Shown here piece by piece: positions 43,100 through 52,488 of a stretch of DNA of 64,000 bases; positions within the stretch are counted from its first letter, which is position 1, and each line of letters begins with the position of its first letter. Made by a program: the position numbers and the translations under genes. The notes below the pieces were generated by a model, which saw only the letters and a list, made by a program, of their open reading frames with translations, did no database searches and had not been told where the DNA came from. The stretch comes from Clostridiales bacterium (GTDB taxonomy: Bacteria; Bacillota; Clostridia; Oscillospirales; Oscillospiraceae), in contig CABIYX010000003.1 of the NCBI GenBank assembly GCA_902363045.1, forward strand, positions 65,419 to 129,418. The letters are read 5' to 3'.

Positions 43100-44776
43100 T
43101 CAGAACAGGCCGGAGATCACTCCGTTTTCATCGATGTCGATCTTTTCCGCAGAGGGCACCTTGGGCAGACCGGGCATGGTCATAATGTCGCCCGTCTTGG
43201 CCACCAGGAACCCAGCGCCGGCATTTACCTTCACTTCCCGGACCGTGATCTTAAAGCCGCGGGGCGCGCCCAGCTTGGAGGCGTCATCGGAGAAGGAGAA
43301 CTGAGTCTTTGCCATACAAATGGGCATCTTGTCAAAGCCCAGCTCAGTCAGCTGCTGGATCTGCTTCTTCGCGGCGGCGGTGATGACCACGCCGTCCGCA
43401 CGGTAGACCTTGGTGGCAATGGCGTTGAGCTTCTCCTCAATGGTGGTGTCCAGGTCATAGACAAACTGGAAGCGGTCGCTCTTCTCCTCTTCGCACAGAC
43501 GGATCACTTCCTCCGCCAGGGTCTTGCCGCCCTCGCCGCCCTTCGCCCAGACCTGGGACAGACGGACATTGACGCCCTTTTCCTTGCACTTCTCTTCCAC
43601 CATCTTCAGCTCGGCCTCCGTATCGGTGGGGAAGGCGTTGATGGCAACCACGCAGGGCAGGCCGTACACGTTGGTCACATTGTCCACATGCTGCAGCAGG
43701 TTAGGCAGGCCCCTCTCAAGCGCCTCCAGGTTCTCGTGGTTCAGATCGGCCTTTGCCACACCGCCGTGATACTTCAGCGCGCGGACTGTGGCGACGATCA
43801 CCACGGCGTCGGGATGGAAGCCGCCGGCGCGGCACTTGATGTCCAGGAACTTCTCAGCGCCCAGGTCCGCAGCAAAGCCGGCCTCGGTCACAGTGTACTC
43901 GCCCAGCTTGAGCGCCGTCTCCGTGGCCTGGATGGAGTTACAGCCGTGGGCAATATTTGCGAAAGGACCGCCGTGGATGAAAGCGGGAGTCCCCTCCAGC
44001 GTCTGAACCAGGTTGGGCTTGATGGCGTCCTTCAGGACCGCGGCCATGGCGCCCTCCGCCTTCAGATCATGGGCAGTGACCGGCTTGTCATCGCGAGTAT
44101 AGGCCACGACCATCTTGGCCAGGCGCTGCTTCAGGTCGGACAGGCCGCTGGCCAGGCACAGAACAGCCATGATCTCAGAGGCGACGGTGATGTCAAAGCC
44201 GTCCTCACGGGGCACGCCGCTGGCCTTACCGCCCATTCCGCAGACAATGTGGCGCAGCTGACGGTCATTCATGTCCACCACGCGCTTCCAGACCACCTTA
44301 CGGGTGTCAATGTTCAGCGCGTTGCCCTGATGAATGTGGTTGTCGATCAGCGCCGCCATCAGGTTGTTCGCAATGCCGATGGCGTGGAAGTCGCCGGTGA
44401 AGTGCAGGTTGATGTCCTCCATGGGGATGACCTGAGCGTGACCGCCGCCGGCAGCGCCGCCCTTCACGCCAAACACCGGGCCCAGGGAAGGCTCACGCAG
44501 GCAGACGATGGTTCTTTTGCCCAGACGGTTCAGCGCGTCCGCCAGACCCACCGAGGTAGTGGTCTTGCCCTCGCCCGCGGGGGTCGGGCTGATGGCGGTC
44601 ACCAGCACCAGCTTGGACTTCCGGGGTAGGTCCTTCAGGGCCTGAATATCCACCTTCGCCTTATAATTGCCGTACAGCTCCAGGTACTTCTCATCGATCC
44701 CCGCGGCCGCGGCGATCTCCGTGATTTTCTTCGGGGTATGCTCCTGGGCGATTTCGATGTCAGACTTGATGTTCAT
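43100..44776 (-). CDS. fhs: Formate-tetrahydrofolate ligase
   Basis: The 558-residue enzyme matches Fhs throughout: [20 protein letters not shown] (P-loop) near residue 65, [35 protein letters not shown], and [14 protein letters not shown]. In fermenting bacteria it can run toward formate and ATP from 10-formyl-THF, giving an energy yield from the formimino group of histidine. A -10 element (minus TATAAT at 44833-44838) lies about 55 bases upstream. It is divergent from the BTAD regulator. Confidence 0.96.
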   Translation of the reverse strand: MNIKSDIEIAQEHTPKKITEIAAAAGIDEKYLELYGNYKAKVDIQALKDLPRKSKLVLVTAISPTPAGEGKTTTSVGLADALNRLGKRTIVCLREPSLGPVFGVKGGAAGGGHAQVIPMEDINLHFTGDFHAIGIANNLMAALIDNHIHQGNALNIDTRKVVWKRVVDMNDRQLRHIVCGMGGKASGVPREDGFDITVASEIMAVLCLASGLSDLKQRLAKMVVAYTRDDKPVTAHDLKAEGAMAAVLKDAIKPNLVQTLEGTPAFIHGGPFANIAHGCNSIQATETALKLGEYTVTEAGFAADLGAEKFLDIKCRAGGFHPDAVVIVATVRALKYHGGVAKADLNHENLEALERGLPNLLQHVDNVTNVYGLPCVVAINAFPTDTEAELKMVEEKCKEKGVNVRLSQVWAKGGEGGKTLAEEVIRLCEEEKSDRFQFVYDLDTTIEEKLNAIATKVYRADGVVITAAAKKQIQQLTELGFDKMPICMAKTQFSFSDDASKLGAPRGFKITVREVKVNAGAGFLVAKTGDIMTMPGLPKVPSAEKIDIDENGVISGLF

Positions 44777-44998
44777 AATTTTCCCTCCTAAGCTTTTAAA
44801 AAATCTTGCATTTTACCTGATTTCATGGTTTCATTATACATGGTTTTGTGAAAAACCGTAAAGATGCTTTGTTTTCTGACACAGTCAATTTTCTTTGCAT
44901 TTTCATGAGAATAAGGGGAAACACCGAAGAATATTCAGCGTGTTTTCCACGTTTTTCGAGGCGCCTGCCGCCCCGAACGTCAACAGGAGAACTGAACT

Positions 44999-47900
44999 AT
45001 GAGTACCATTACCTGTAAACTATTTGGAGTCCCCCAGATTCTAAAGGATGGTCAGCCTGTCTTTTTGCCTTATTCTAAGATCAACGCCCTTCTCTACTAC
45101 GTCCTGGTGTCCAAGGTGGTCAGCCGCGAGGAGCTGGCAGGGCTGCTGTGGCCGGACGAGATGGATGAGACCGCCCGGCGGAATCTGCGAAACGCGATCT
45201 ACCAGGCGAAAAAAGCGCTCGGGACCAATCTCATTCTCTCCCCCAAGAAATCTCTGCTGATGCTCAACGAAAATTTGGACCTCACTTTGGATGTTGACCA
45301 GTTTCTGCAAGCCCCTCAGGAAAATCTGCGCCTGTATACCGGCGAGTTTCTCCAGGGCTTCTTCCTGAAAGGGGCAGAGACGTATGAATATTGGATCGTC
45401 AAAATGAGGAATTACTTCAAAGAAAAATTCTTCTCAGAGTGCTATCAAAAGGTAGCCGACGATCTGGATGCCCGCCGCTATGACTCGGTGGAGACGCACA
45501 TCCGCTATCTCATGGAATTGGACGAGTATGACGAGCGCGCCTTCCGCCTCCTGCTGCGCTTTTATCAGGAGACCGGCCGCAATGGCAAGGTGATTGAAAG
45601 CTATTACGAATTTGCCAAGCTGCTGCGCCGGGAGTTGGGCGTTGCTCCGGATCAGACGACCAAGGAAATTTATGAGCGCGCCTTGGAGGAAATGCATTTT
45701 GAGACGGGGCGTTCCGCTTCCAACGACGAGTCCTTTTTCTTCGGCCGCTATCAGGAGATCGCCGTCCTGGACAAGGCGCTGAAGGAATTCAAGGAAAATC
45801 CGGCGGGCGGCCGCTCCATTCTGATCTGTGGGGAGCCGGGCTCCGGCCGCTCTACCATGAAACGCCGGGCCCTGGACGGGGCGGAAGAGCATTTTTACAT
45901 TTTGCAGACCCAGGGTCTTTCGATTGGGCAGGATTTTTCCCTCCGGCCCTGGCGGCAGATCGCCCGTGAGATCACCCATCTGCTTCAGGAGGAGCCCTGC
46001 ATCCCGCCCTTGTTGTGGAACGATCTCATGAGCCGTGTATTTCCGGACTTTCAGGAGCATCTGCCCTCGGCTGAGTTTCTTACCGAACCGGAGAGGGTCT
46101 CCATCGGCCAACTGGCCCATGTGATGGTAGAGGCGATCCACACGCTCTCCGCTCGAAAGCGGGTCATTCTGGTGGTAGAGAACCTCCAATGGCTGGACCC
46201 CGACAGCCTGCGTCTTCTCACCACGGTGATGTTAGAACTGTCTCCCAGCCAGGCCATTCTTCTGGCTACCTGCACACTGGCGCGCAACCGCCCGCTGGAT
46301 GACGCCCTTTCCGCCCTTCAATACCACTCCCCCATGCTCATCCTCACCCTGCGCCGGTTTACGGTGGAGGCCTGTCACAGCCTGATCAAAAAGGCACTGC
46401 CGCCCAGTCAGGCAGGAAACGGAGAACTGCTGGAGCAAATCTATAATGAGACGGAGGGCAATCCATTCCTGCTGAACGAGTACATCGCCATGCTTCAGCG
46501 GGGAGAGTCGCTTGACCACTCCTCTCCGGCCATCCAGTCCTTCCTGCGCACGCAGCTGCTCGGCCTGTCTCAGGAGGCGCTGGAGCTGGCTGAAGTGCTC
46601 TCCTGTTTCTATGACGGCGCGCCGCTCTCCTCTGCGGCTCAGATTCTGGGAAAAAACGCATCGGATCTGCTGGCTCCCCTGGAGCAGCTGGAAAATCGGG
46701 GAGTCTTCCTGAAACACACCGGAAGTCAGGAGGCAATTCACTTTGCCCACCCCAAGCTGCGGGAATTCATTTACCACGCGCAGCCAGTTTCCCAGCGGGC
46801 CGCCCGCCACCTGGCAATCGGACAGCTTCTGGAACAGCAGCTACACCAAAACCGGCACAAAAACCGGGTCTATCCCCTTCTGATTTTCCATTTTTCCCAG
46901 GCTGGATATCAGCTGGAGGCCATGAAGTACAAGATTGCGAATCTGAACAGCCGGCTCAATTTCAGCCACGAAATTTTCCCGGTGCTGAGCGAAGAGGACC
47001 TGGATCCGGATCTGGACCCCGTCCCCTACGTCTCACGGGACAAGATCGACGCGCTCTTTCAGAATCTGGAATCTGATATTCGGGCCTTTCGTGCCGCCCA
47101 TTCGGAATCGAAGGAGCTGGAGCTTCTGGAGATGCAGTTCTTCTACCTGAAGGGCCGGTATCCCATTTTGGAAGGCCGGTATGAAGAAGGGGTGGGCAAC
47201 ATCACCTGGGTCATCGAGACCTCCCGCCGGCTTGGCCGCGTGGACTACACCTTGGCAGGGTATAAACAGTTGATCTTTTACTTTATCCAGATCGACGATG
47301 CCGATGGGATGAAGCAAAATCTGGATCTGGCTCTGGACCTGGCTGTACAAGAGAACAATCATAGAGAGATCGGAGTGCTTCTGCGGCTTCAGGGCCTCTA
47401 TCACATGATGACCGGAAATTATGAGCAGGCGGAAAAGCGGCTGCTAGAGTCTATCAACGCACTCACTGTGACTGAGTCCATGGCCCGCAGCTACACTGTA
47501 AATATTGCCGCCTCCTACAACTACATCGGCGAAATCCTGATGGAAAAGGAGGATTATGTACAGGCACTCCCCATGTTTTCCAAGGCGATCTCCCTGTGCC
47601 CCGGCAATGTGTTTTCCAGCCTCTCAGTTTTCTACATCAACGCGGGAAAGGCCTCTTTTTTCCAGCGGGACTACGCCGCAGCCCAGGCATTTCTGGAGAA
47701 GGCGCTTGCCCTGTATGGACAATTTGACTCCTTCTGGCGCCGCCCGACCATGAACTCCTATCTGGCGCTGACGCTGGTAAAAAACAGGAACCTGTCCGCC
47801 GCCCGACGGCATCTTCTTGCCGCGCAGAAATATATGTGGCAGATGAAGAACCCCAGCGACCAGGGTTCCGTCTTTTTCTCCCAGGCCCTGATCCGCGCCT

Positions 47901-48052
47901 GGGCGGACCAGGATCCGGAGGTGGGCCGTTTTTTTGACGAGCTCCTGCCGGATCCCGCGCTGGACTATGGACGTCTGGCCCTCAAGCACCTCAGCCGCTG
48001 GCTGGACCGCCCGGAAATCAACAGCCTACTTCGGCTGTTTCCGGAGCTGTGA
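44999..48052 (+). CDS. Large BTAD-domain (SARP/AfsR-like) transcriptional regulator with ATPase and TPR regions
   Basis: The 1017-residue protein has an OmpR-type winged helix (about 1-95), a bacterial transcriptional activation domain (about 100-235, with FRLLLRFYQETGRNGKVIESYYEFAKLLRRELGVAPDQTT), a STAND-like ATPase from about 255 and TPR-like helices from about 690 to the end. The P-loop reads GEPGSGRST, with arginine 284 in place of the usual lysine; the Walker B is LVVENLQWLD. It is divergent from fhs and convergent with the etf/acyl-CoA dehydrogenase cluster, which it may control. Confidence 0.85.
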   Translation: MSTITCKLFGVPQILKDGQPVFLPYSKINALLYYVLVSKVVSREELAGLLWPDEMDETARRNLRNAIYQAKKALGTNLILSPKKSLLMLNENLDLTLDVDQFLQAPQENLRLYTGEFLQGFFLKGAETYEYWIVKMRNYFKEKFFSECYQKVADDLDARRYDSVETHIRYLMELDEYDERAFRLLLRFYQETGRNGKVIESYYEFAKLLRRELGVAPDQTTKEIYERALEEMHFETGRSASNDESFFFGRYQEIAVLDKALKEFKENPAGGRSILICGEPGSGRSTMKRRALDGAEEHFYILQTQGLSIGQDFSLRPWRQIAREITHLLQEEPCIPPLLWNDLMSRVFPDFQEHLPSAEFLTEPERVSIGQLAHVMVEAIHTLSARKRVILVVENLQWLDPDSLRLLTTVMLELSPSQAILLATCTLARNRPLDDALSALQYHSPMLILTLRRFTVEACHSLIKKALPPSQAGNGELLEQIYNETEGNPFLLNEYIAMLQRGESLDHSSPAIQSFLRTQLLGLSQEALELAEVLSCFYDGAPLSSAAQILGKNASDLLAPLEQLENRGVFLKHTGSQEAIHFAHPKLREFIYHAQPVSQRAARHLAIGQLLEQQLHQNRHKNRVYPLLIFHFSQAGYQLEAMKYKIANLNSRLNFSHEIFPVLSEEDLDPDLDPVPYVSRDKIDALFQNLESDIRAFRAAHSESKELELLEMQFFYLKGRYPILEGRYEEGVGNITWVIETSRRLGRVDYTLAGYKQLIFYFIQIDDADGMKQNLDLALDLAVQENNHREIGVLLRLQGLYHMMTGNYEQAEKRLLESINALTVTESMARSYTVNIAASYNYIGEILMEKEDYVQALPMFSKAISLCPGNVFSSLSVFYINAGKASFFQRDYAAAQAFLEKALALYGQFDSFWRRPTMNSYLALTLVKNRNLSAARRHLLAAQKYMWQMKNPSDQGSVFFSQALIRAWADQDPEVGRFFDELLPDPALDYGRLALKHLSRWLDRPEINSLLRLFPEL

Positions 48053-48065
48053 TCCTTTGCTGCGG

Positions 48066-48097
48066 GATCGCCCCTCCCCATTCGGGAAGGGGCGATC
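48066..48097. terminator. Hairpin between the BTAD regulator and etfA
   Basis: A 13-14 pair stem (GATCGCCCC.../...GGGGCGATC) with one mismatch and a four-base loop. The T-run is poor, so function is likely but weak. Confidence 0.5.
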
Positions 48098-48123
48098 TCT
48101 GCTTATGTATGCCGCGCTGTTGG

Positions 48124-49122
48124 TCAGCGGGACTCCAGGACCTTCTGGATCTCTTCGATCATCACGGGCAGGACCTTGTAGAGGTCGCCCACGATGCCGT
48201 AGTTGGCCACACTGAAAATGGGGGCCTCCTCATCCTTGTTGATCGCTACGATCACATCGGAGGTCTTCATGCCAGCCAGGTGCTGAAGGGCGCCGGAAAT
48301 GCCGCAGGCGATGTACAGTTTGGGGGAGACCGTCTTACCAGTCTGGCCGACCTGGTGCTCATAGGGGATCCACCCGGCGTCCACAGCGGCGCGGGAGGCG
48401 CCGACGGCAGCCCCCAGGGTGGCGGCAGCCTTGCGGATCAGATCGAAGCCGCTGGGATCGCCCAGGCCGCGGCCGCCGGACACGATGATCTGCGCGTCAG
48501 CCAGGCTGATCTCGCCGCTGGCCTTGGCAATGATCTCCTTCACCTTGGTGCGCAGCTCCGCGTCCTCCACGTCATAGGCCACCGTGATGACCTCGCCTGC
48601 CTTGGAGGCGTCGGGGTCGTCCTTCGACAGGGCGTTTCCGCGGATGGTGCACATGGCGGGACACTTCTCCGGGAAGACGACCTCAGCCATGATGTTGCCG
48701 CCATAGGTGGGACGGGTGGCGACCAGCTGGCCGTCCTCCAGAGCCAGAGCGGTACAGTCGGCAGCCAGGCCGGTCTCCAGGCGGCTGGCCAGACGGCCGG
48801 CCAGGTCACGGCCATTGGTGGTGGCGGCCAGAAGCAGGATCTCGGGCTCATTTTCCTTGACCAGCTTCTCCAGCACCTTGCAATAGGCGCCGGTGTTGTA
48901 GTTCTCCAGGTTCTCATTGTCGCAGACATAGACCTTATCCGCGCCATAGGCGAAGGCGTCCTTGGCCTGCTCCTGGACCTGATGTCCCATCAGGACGGCA
49001 CACACCTCGCCGGACAACTCGTTGGCCAGCTTTCTGGCTCCGCTGAGCATCTCATAGGAGACGCCGGCAATCTTCCCGCCGGTCTGCTCCAGGCAGACCC
49101 ATACGCTATTCTTGTTAGACAT
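48124..49122 (-). CDS. etfA: Electron transfer flavoprotein alpha subunit
   Basis: The 332-residue protein has the EtfA FAD domain near the C-terminus: VSGGRGLGDPSGFDLIRKAA, then AVDAGWIPYEHQVGQTGKTVSPKLYIACGISGALQH. It carries electrons between the acyl-CoA dehydrogenase and the cell's redox carriers, in some clostridial forms by bifurcation. I chose the ATG at 49122, with GGGAGAG upstream; the ATG at 49140 would overlap the etfB stop region. It is last in the minus-strand cluster. Confidence 0.93.
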   Translation of the reverse strand: MSNKNSVWVCLEQTGGKIAGVSYEMLSGARKLANELSGEVCAVLMGHQVQEQAKDAFAYGADKVYVCDNENLENYNTGAYCKVLEKLVKENEPEILLLAATTNGRDLAGRLASRLETGLAADCTALALEDGQLVATRPTYGGNIMAEVVFPEKCPAMCTIRGNALSKDDPDASKAGEVITVAYDVEDAELRTKVKEIIAKASGEISLADAQIIVSGGRGLGDPSGFDLIRKAAATLGAAVGASRAAVDAGWIPYEHQVGQTGKTVSPKLYIACGISGALQHLAGMKTSDVIVAINKDEEAPIFSVANYGIVGDLYKVLPVMIEEIQKVLESR

Positions 49123-49140
49123 ACTATGCTCTCCCTTCAA

Positions 49141-49926
49141 TCAGATGATCTTCTGCTCAACAAGCTTCTGGACGGCGATCTTTGCGATCTCTTCCGCCTC
49201 TCCCTTGATCAGCTCACCGCTCTGACGGGGAGCCGGAGTATAGAGTTTCTTAATGGCGGAGGGAGAATTCTTACCTACCTTGGCAGGATCAGCGCCCACG
49301 GCGGCACAGTCCATCTCGGGAATCTCAGCGCGGTTGGCCATTCTGGTGCGCTTCAGGGTGGGGTAGCGCGGCTCGTTCAGGGACTTCTCGCAGGTCAGGA
49401 CCACAGGCAGCTTCGCCTCGACCACTTCCTCGCCGGCGGGGCTGACGCGCTTGGCGGTCAGGGTGTCCTCCGTAACAGAAACGATCTCGCTCACATAAGT
49501 GATCTGGGAGATGCCCAGCTGCTCGGCAATGCCGGGGCCCACCTGGCCGGCGTCGTTGTCAATGGCCTGCTTGCCGCAGAGGATGACGTCGAAACTGCCG
49601 ATGGACTGGATGGCCTTGGCCAGACCGTAAGAGGTGCCCCAGGAATCGGATTCCTCAAAGGCGGGATCCTTCAGCAGGTAAGCCTTGGCGGCGCCCATGG
49701 ACAGGCCGTAGCGCAGAGAGGTCTTGCTGCTCTCGCTGCCCATCGTCAGGACGGAGACCTCGCCGCCGTGCTCCTCCACCAGCTTCAGGCCGGCCTCAAC
49801 CGCGTTCAGGTCAAAGGGGCTCTCCATCAGCTCCACGCCCTCAGTGACGACACGGTTGGTTTTTGGGTCCAGCTTGGGCACCACGGAGTTGTCCGGTACC
49901 TGCTTGATACATACCAGTACGTTCAT
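49141..49926 (-). CDS. etfB: Electron transfer flavoprotein beta subunit
   Basis: The 261-residue protein has the EtfB signature MNVLVCIKQVPDN, DLNAVEAGLKLVEEHGGEV and the segment LCGKQAIDNDAGQVGPGIAEQLG that lies near the nucleotide. It pairs with EtfA. A long hairpin lies between it and the acyl-CoA dehydrogenase gene upstream. Confidence 0.94.
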   Translation of the reverse strand: MNVLVCIKQVPDNSVVPKLDPKTNRVVTEGVELMESPFDLNAVEAGLKLVEEHGGEVSVLTMGSESSKTSLRYGLSMGAAKAYLLKDPAFEESDSWGTSYGLAKAIQSIGSFDVILCGKQAIDNDAGQVGPGIAEQLGISQITYVSEIVSVTEDTLTAKRVSPAGEEVVEAKLPVVLTCEKSLNEPRYPTLKRTRMANRAEIPEMDCAAVGADPAKVGKNSPSAIKKLYTPAPRQSGELIKGEAEEIAKIAVQKLVEQKII

Positions 49927-49983
49927 ACTTTATCCTCCCTAATGTAACCATCGCCTGCCGCGATGGCGCAGTTGTTTTGAAAC

Positions 49984-50025
49984 GGATATGGACAAACCTT
50001 GTAGCAGCAAGATTTGCCCATATCC
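49984..50025 (-). other. Long hairpin between acyl-CoA dehydrogenase and etfB
   Basis: Two 18-base arms (49984-50001 with 50008-50025) match at 16 positions around a six-base loop. No T-run follows, so it may be an mRNA processing or stability element that sets etfBA levels rather than a terminator. Confidence 0.55.
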
Positions 50026-50082
50026 TTTCACGTACTATAAAATGATCTGAGCGTTACGTTTTTCCGGTTGTGTTGGTGAAGA

Positions 50083-51219
50083 TCAGTGGAGCAGCTGGCC
50101 GGCGATCACAATCTTCTGGACCTGAGAGGTGCCCTCGAACAGCTCGGTGATCCGCTGGTCGCGGTAGATGCGCTCAATGGCGTACTCCTTCATGTAGCCG
50201 TAGCCGCCGTGGATCTGCAGGGCGGTGTCAACCACCTTGTGGGAAGCTTCCGCGGCAAACAGCTTGGCCATCGCGGCCTGCTTGGTGAAGGGAACGCCCT
50301 GCTCCTTCAGGTCGGCGGCGTAGTAGGTCAGCATACGGGCGGCCTCCAGCTGGGTGGCGGCGTCGGCCAGCATCCACTGGATACCCTGGAACTTGGAGAT
50401 GGGGCGCTTGAAGACCTCGCGCTCCTTGGCATACTTGACCGCCAGATCCAAAGCGGCCTGGCCGATGCCCACCGCCATAGCGGCGATGCCGATGCGGCCG
50501 CGGTCCACCACGTCCAGAGCCAGACGGTAGCCGCCGTTGAGCTCGCCCACCATGTTCTCCTTGGGAACGCGGCAGTCCTCGAAGACGATCTCGGCGGTGC
50601 GGGCGCCGCGGATCCCCATCTTGTTATCCTCGGAGGCGATCTTCATGCCGGGGGTGCCCTTCTCAACCACAAAGCAGGTCATGCCGTGCTTGGGGTCCTC
50701 TTTGTTGGTGATGGCAAAGCAGCACAGGAAGTCGCAGTGCGCGCCGCCGGTGATGAAGTGCTTCACGCCGTTGATCACATAGCTGTCGCCGTCCTCCACG
50801 GCGGTGGTCTTGTTGGAGGTCATATCGGAGCCGCCGGCGGGCTCAGTCAGGCAGAACGCGGCGTACTTCTCACCCTCCAGGGCGGGGCGCAGCCACTTCT
50901 CCTTCTGCTCGGGAGTACCGGCCAGGTACAGGGCGTCAAAGCCCAGATAGTGGCCGGTGATGATAGAACCGGTGGCCGCGCAGGCGGCGGAGATCTCTTC
51001 CATGGCGATCGCCTCAGAAATGGCGTCATAGCCGGCGCCGCCCAGCTCCTCCGGATAGGCCAGGCCCATCAGGTCCTGCTCGCCCAGAGCCTTGATGGTC
51101 TCAGTGGGGAAGCGGTTGTTGACGTCGATCTCTTCCGCCTTGGGGGCGAGGTAGCTCTGGGCCCACTCACGAACCGCGCGGCGCAGGGCGATTTGGTCCT
51201 CAGTGTATTTGAATTCCAT
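50083..51219 (-). CDS. Acyl-CoA dehydrogenase (cluster copy 1)
   Basis: The 378-residue flavoenzyme has the ACAD signatures FCLTEPAGGSDMTSNKTTA (FAD/substrate), GIRGARTAEIVFEDCRVP and the C-terminal QIHGGYGYMKEYAIERIYRDQRITELFEGTSQ with the catalytic glutamate E362. It would oxidise an acyl-CoA to the 2-enoyl-CoA, or with EtfAB reduce an enoyl-CoA. Between a class III CoA-transferase and etfBA it is a complete activation-redox set. The exact acid is unknown. Confidence 0.93.
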   Translation of the reverse strand: MEFKYTEDQIALRRAVREWAQSYLAPKAEEIDVNNRFPTETIKALGEQDLMGLAYPEELGGAGYDAISEAIAMEEISAACAATGSIITGHYLGFDALYLAGTPEQKEKWLRPALEGEKYAAFCLTEPAGGSDMTSNKTTAVEDGDSYVINGVKHFITGGAHCDFLCCFAITNKEDPKHGMTCFVVEKGTPGMKIASEDNKMGIRGARTAEIVFEDCRVPKENMVGELNGGYRLALDVVDRGRIGIAAMAVGIGQAALDLAVKYAKEREVFKRPISKFQGIQWMLADAATQLEAARMLTYYAADLKEQGVPFTKQAAMAKLFAAEASHKVVDTALQIHGGYGYMKEYAIERIYRDQRITELFEGTSQVQKIVIAGQLLH

Positions 51220-51265
51220 GATATATTCCTCCTAAAAAATTTTTATACAGCGTTCCTTTGCCGGA

Positions 51266-52447
51266 TCAAACAATGTTTTCCTCTTTCCACTTGGCGATCT
51301 GCTCATCGCTGAAGCCAAACACATCGCGCAGGACCTCCTGGGTATCCTGGCCCAGCAGCGGCGCAGGATGACAGGGATCAGGCGGGGTCTGGGACAGCTT
51401 GATGGGGTTGCCAGTGATCTTGACCTTGCCCATGCCGGGCTGGTCGATCTCCACCAGCATATCCCGCTGCAGGATACTGGGGTTCTGGCAGGCCTCGTCC
51501 ACCGTGCACAGAGGACCGCAGGGGATGGACTCCTTCTGCATCATCTCCATGGCCTCGGCCACAGTGTAGTCGGCGAAGAACTTCTCCAGGATGGCCTTCA
51601 GCTCCACGTCATTTTCAGACCGGTGGGGGTCGGAGTCAAACTTTGGATTCTTGATCAGATCGGGCTGGCCGATGATCTCGCACAGCTTGGCGAAGTGGTG
51701 GTCGCTGGCCACGGCAATGATGACATGGGCGTCCTTGCACATGTAAATGTCGAAGGGGGCGCTCAGGGGATGGCGGGCGCCGACACGGGTGGGATGGACG
51801 CCGCCGATGGTGTGACGGACGATGTTCGTCTCAATGAAAGCAAACACGCTGTCCAGCATGGCGATGTCCACATACTGGCCCTGGCCGGTGCGCTCCCGGT
51901 TATACAGCGCCAGCAGGATGCCTGTCACCGCATAGAGGCCGGCACTGACGTCGCCCAGAGAGCTGCCCACACGGGCGGGAGGGGTATTGGGGTAGCCGGT
52001 AATGCTCATCATGCCGGACATTCCCTGCGCCACAATATCGTAGGCAGGCAGATCCCGCATGGGGCTGTCCTGTCCAAAGCCGGAAACAGAACAGTAGATG
52101 ATCTCCGGATTGATCTTTTTCAGCTGCTCATAAGAGTAACCCAGCTTTTCCATAACTCCGGGCTTGAAGTTCTCCACCACGATGTCACAGTTTTTGACCA
52201 TCTCGTAGATGATGTCCCTGCCCTTCTTCAGGTCGATCGCGACGCCTTTCTTGCCGCGGTTCACCAGGGTATAATATCCGCTTTGTCCGTTGACAAACGG
52301 GCCAAAGATCCGGCTGCCATCACCTGTTCCAGGCTTCTCGATCTTAATGACTTCGGCGCCGAAATCCGCCAGGTTCATGGTACAGAAGGGCCCGGCCAAA
52401 ACCTGGGTAAAGTCCAGAACCCGGATCCCACTCAGGGCTTTGTTCAT
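51266..52447 (-). CDS. Class III (CaiB/BaiF) CoA-transferase
   Basis: The 393-residue protein has family III features: GIRVLDFTQVLAGPFCTMNLADFGAEVIKIEKPG, NRGKKGVAIDLKKGRD, ENFKPGVMEKLG, and the nucleophilic aspartate D166 in GSSLGDVSAGLYA. Enzymes of this family move CoA between carboxylic acids, as in carnitine and aryl-lactate metabolism. Here it would load an acid with CoA for the adjacent acyl-CoA dehydrogenase. Confidence 0.92.
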   Translation of the reverse strand: MNKALSGIRVLDFTQVLAGPFCTMNLADFGAEVIKIEKPGTGDGSRIFGPFVNGQSGYYTLVNRGKKGVAIDLKKGRDIIYEMVKNCDIVVENFKPGVMEKLGYSYEQLKKINPEIIYCSVSGFGQDSPMRDLPAYDIVAQGMSGMMSITGYPNTPPARVGSSLGDVSAGLYAVTGILLALYNRERTGQGQYVDIAMLDSVFAFIETNIVRHTIGGVHPTRVGARHPLSAPFDIYMCKDAHVIIAVASDHHFAKLCEIIGQPDLIKNPKFDSDPHRSENDVELKAILEKFFADYTVAEAMEMMQKESIPCGPLCTVDEACQNPSILQRDMLVEIDQPGMGKVKITGNPIKLSQTPPDPCHPAPLLGQDTQEVLRDVFGFSDEQIAKWKEENIV

Positions 52448-52488
52448 ATAGGAAACACCTCTTTCAAGTCAAAATTTACGCAAACCGT

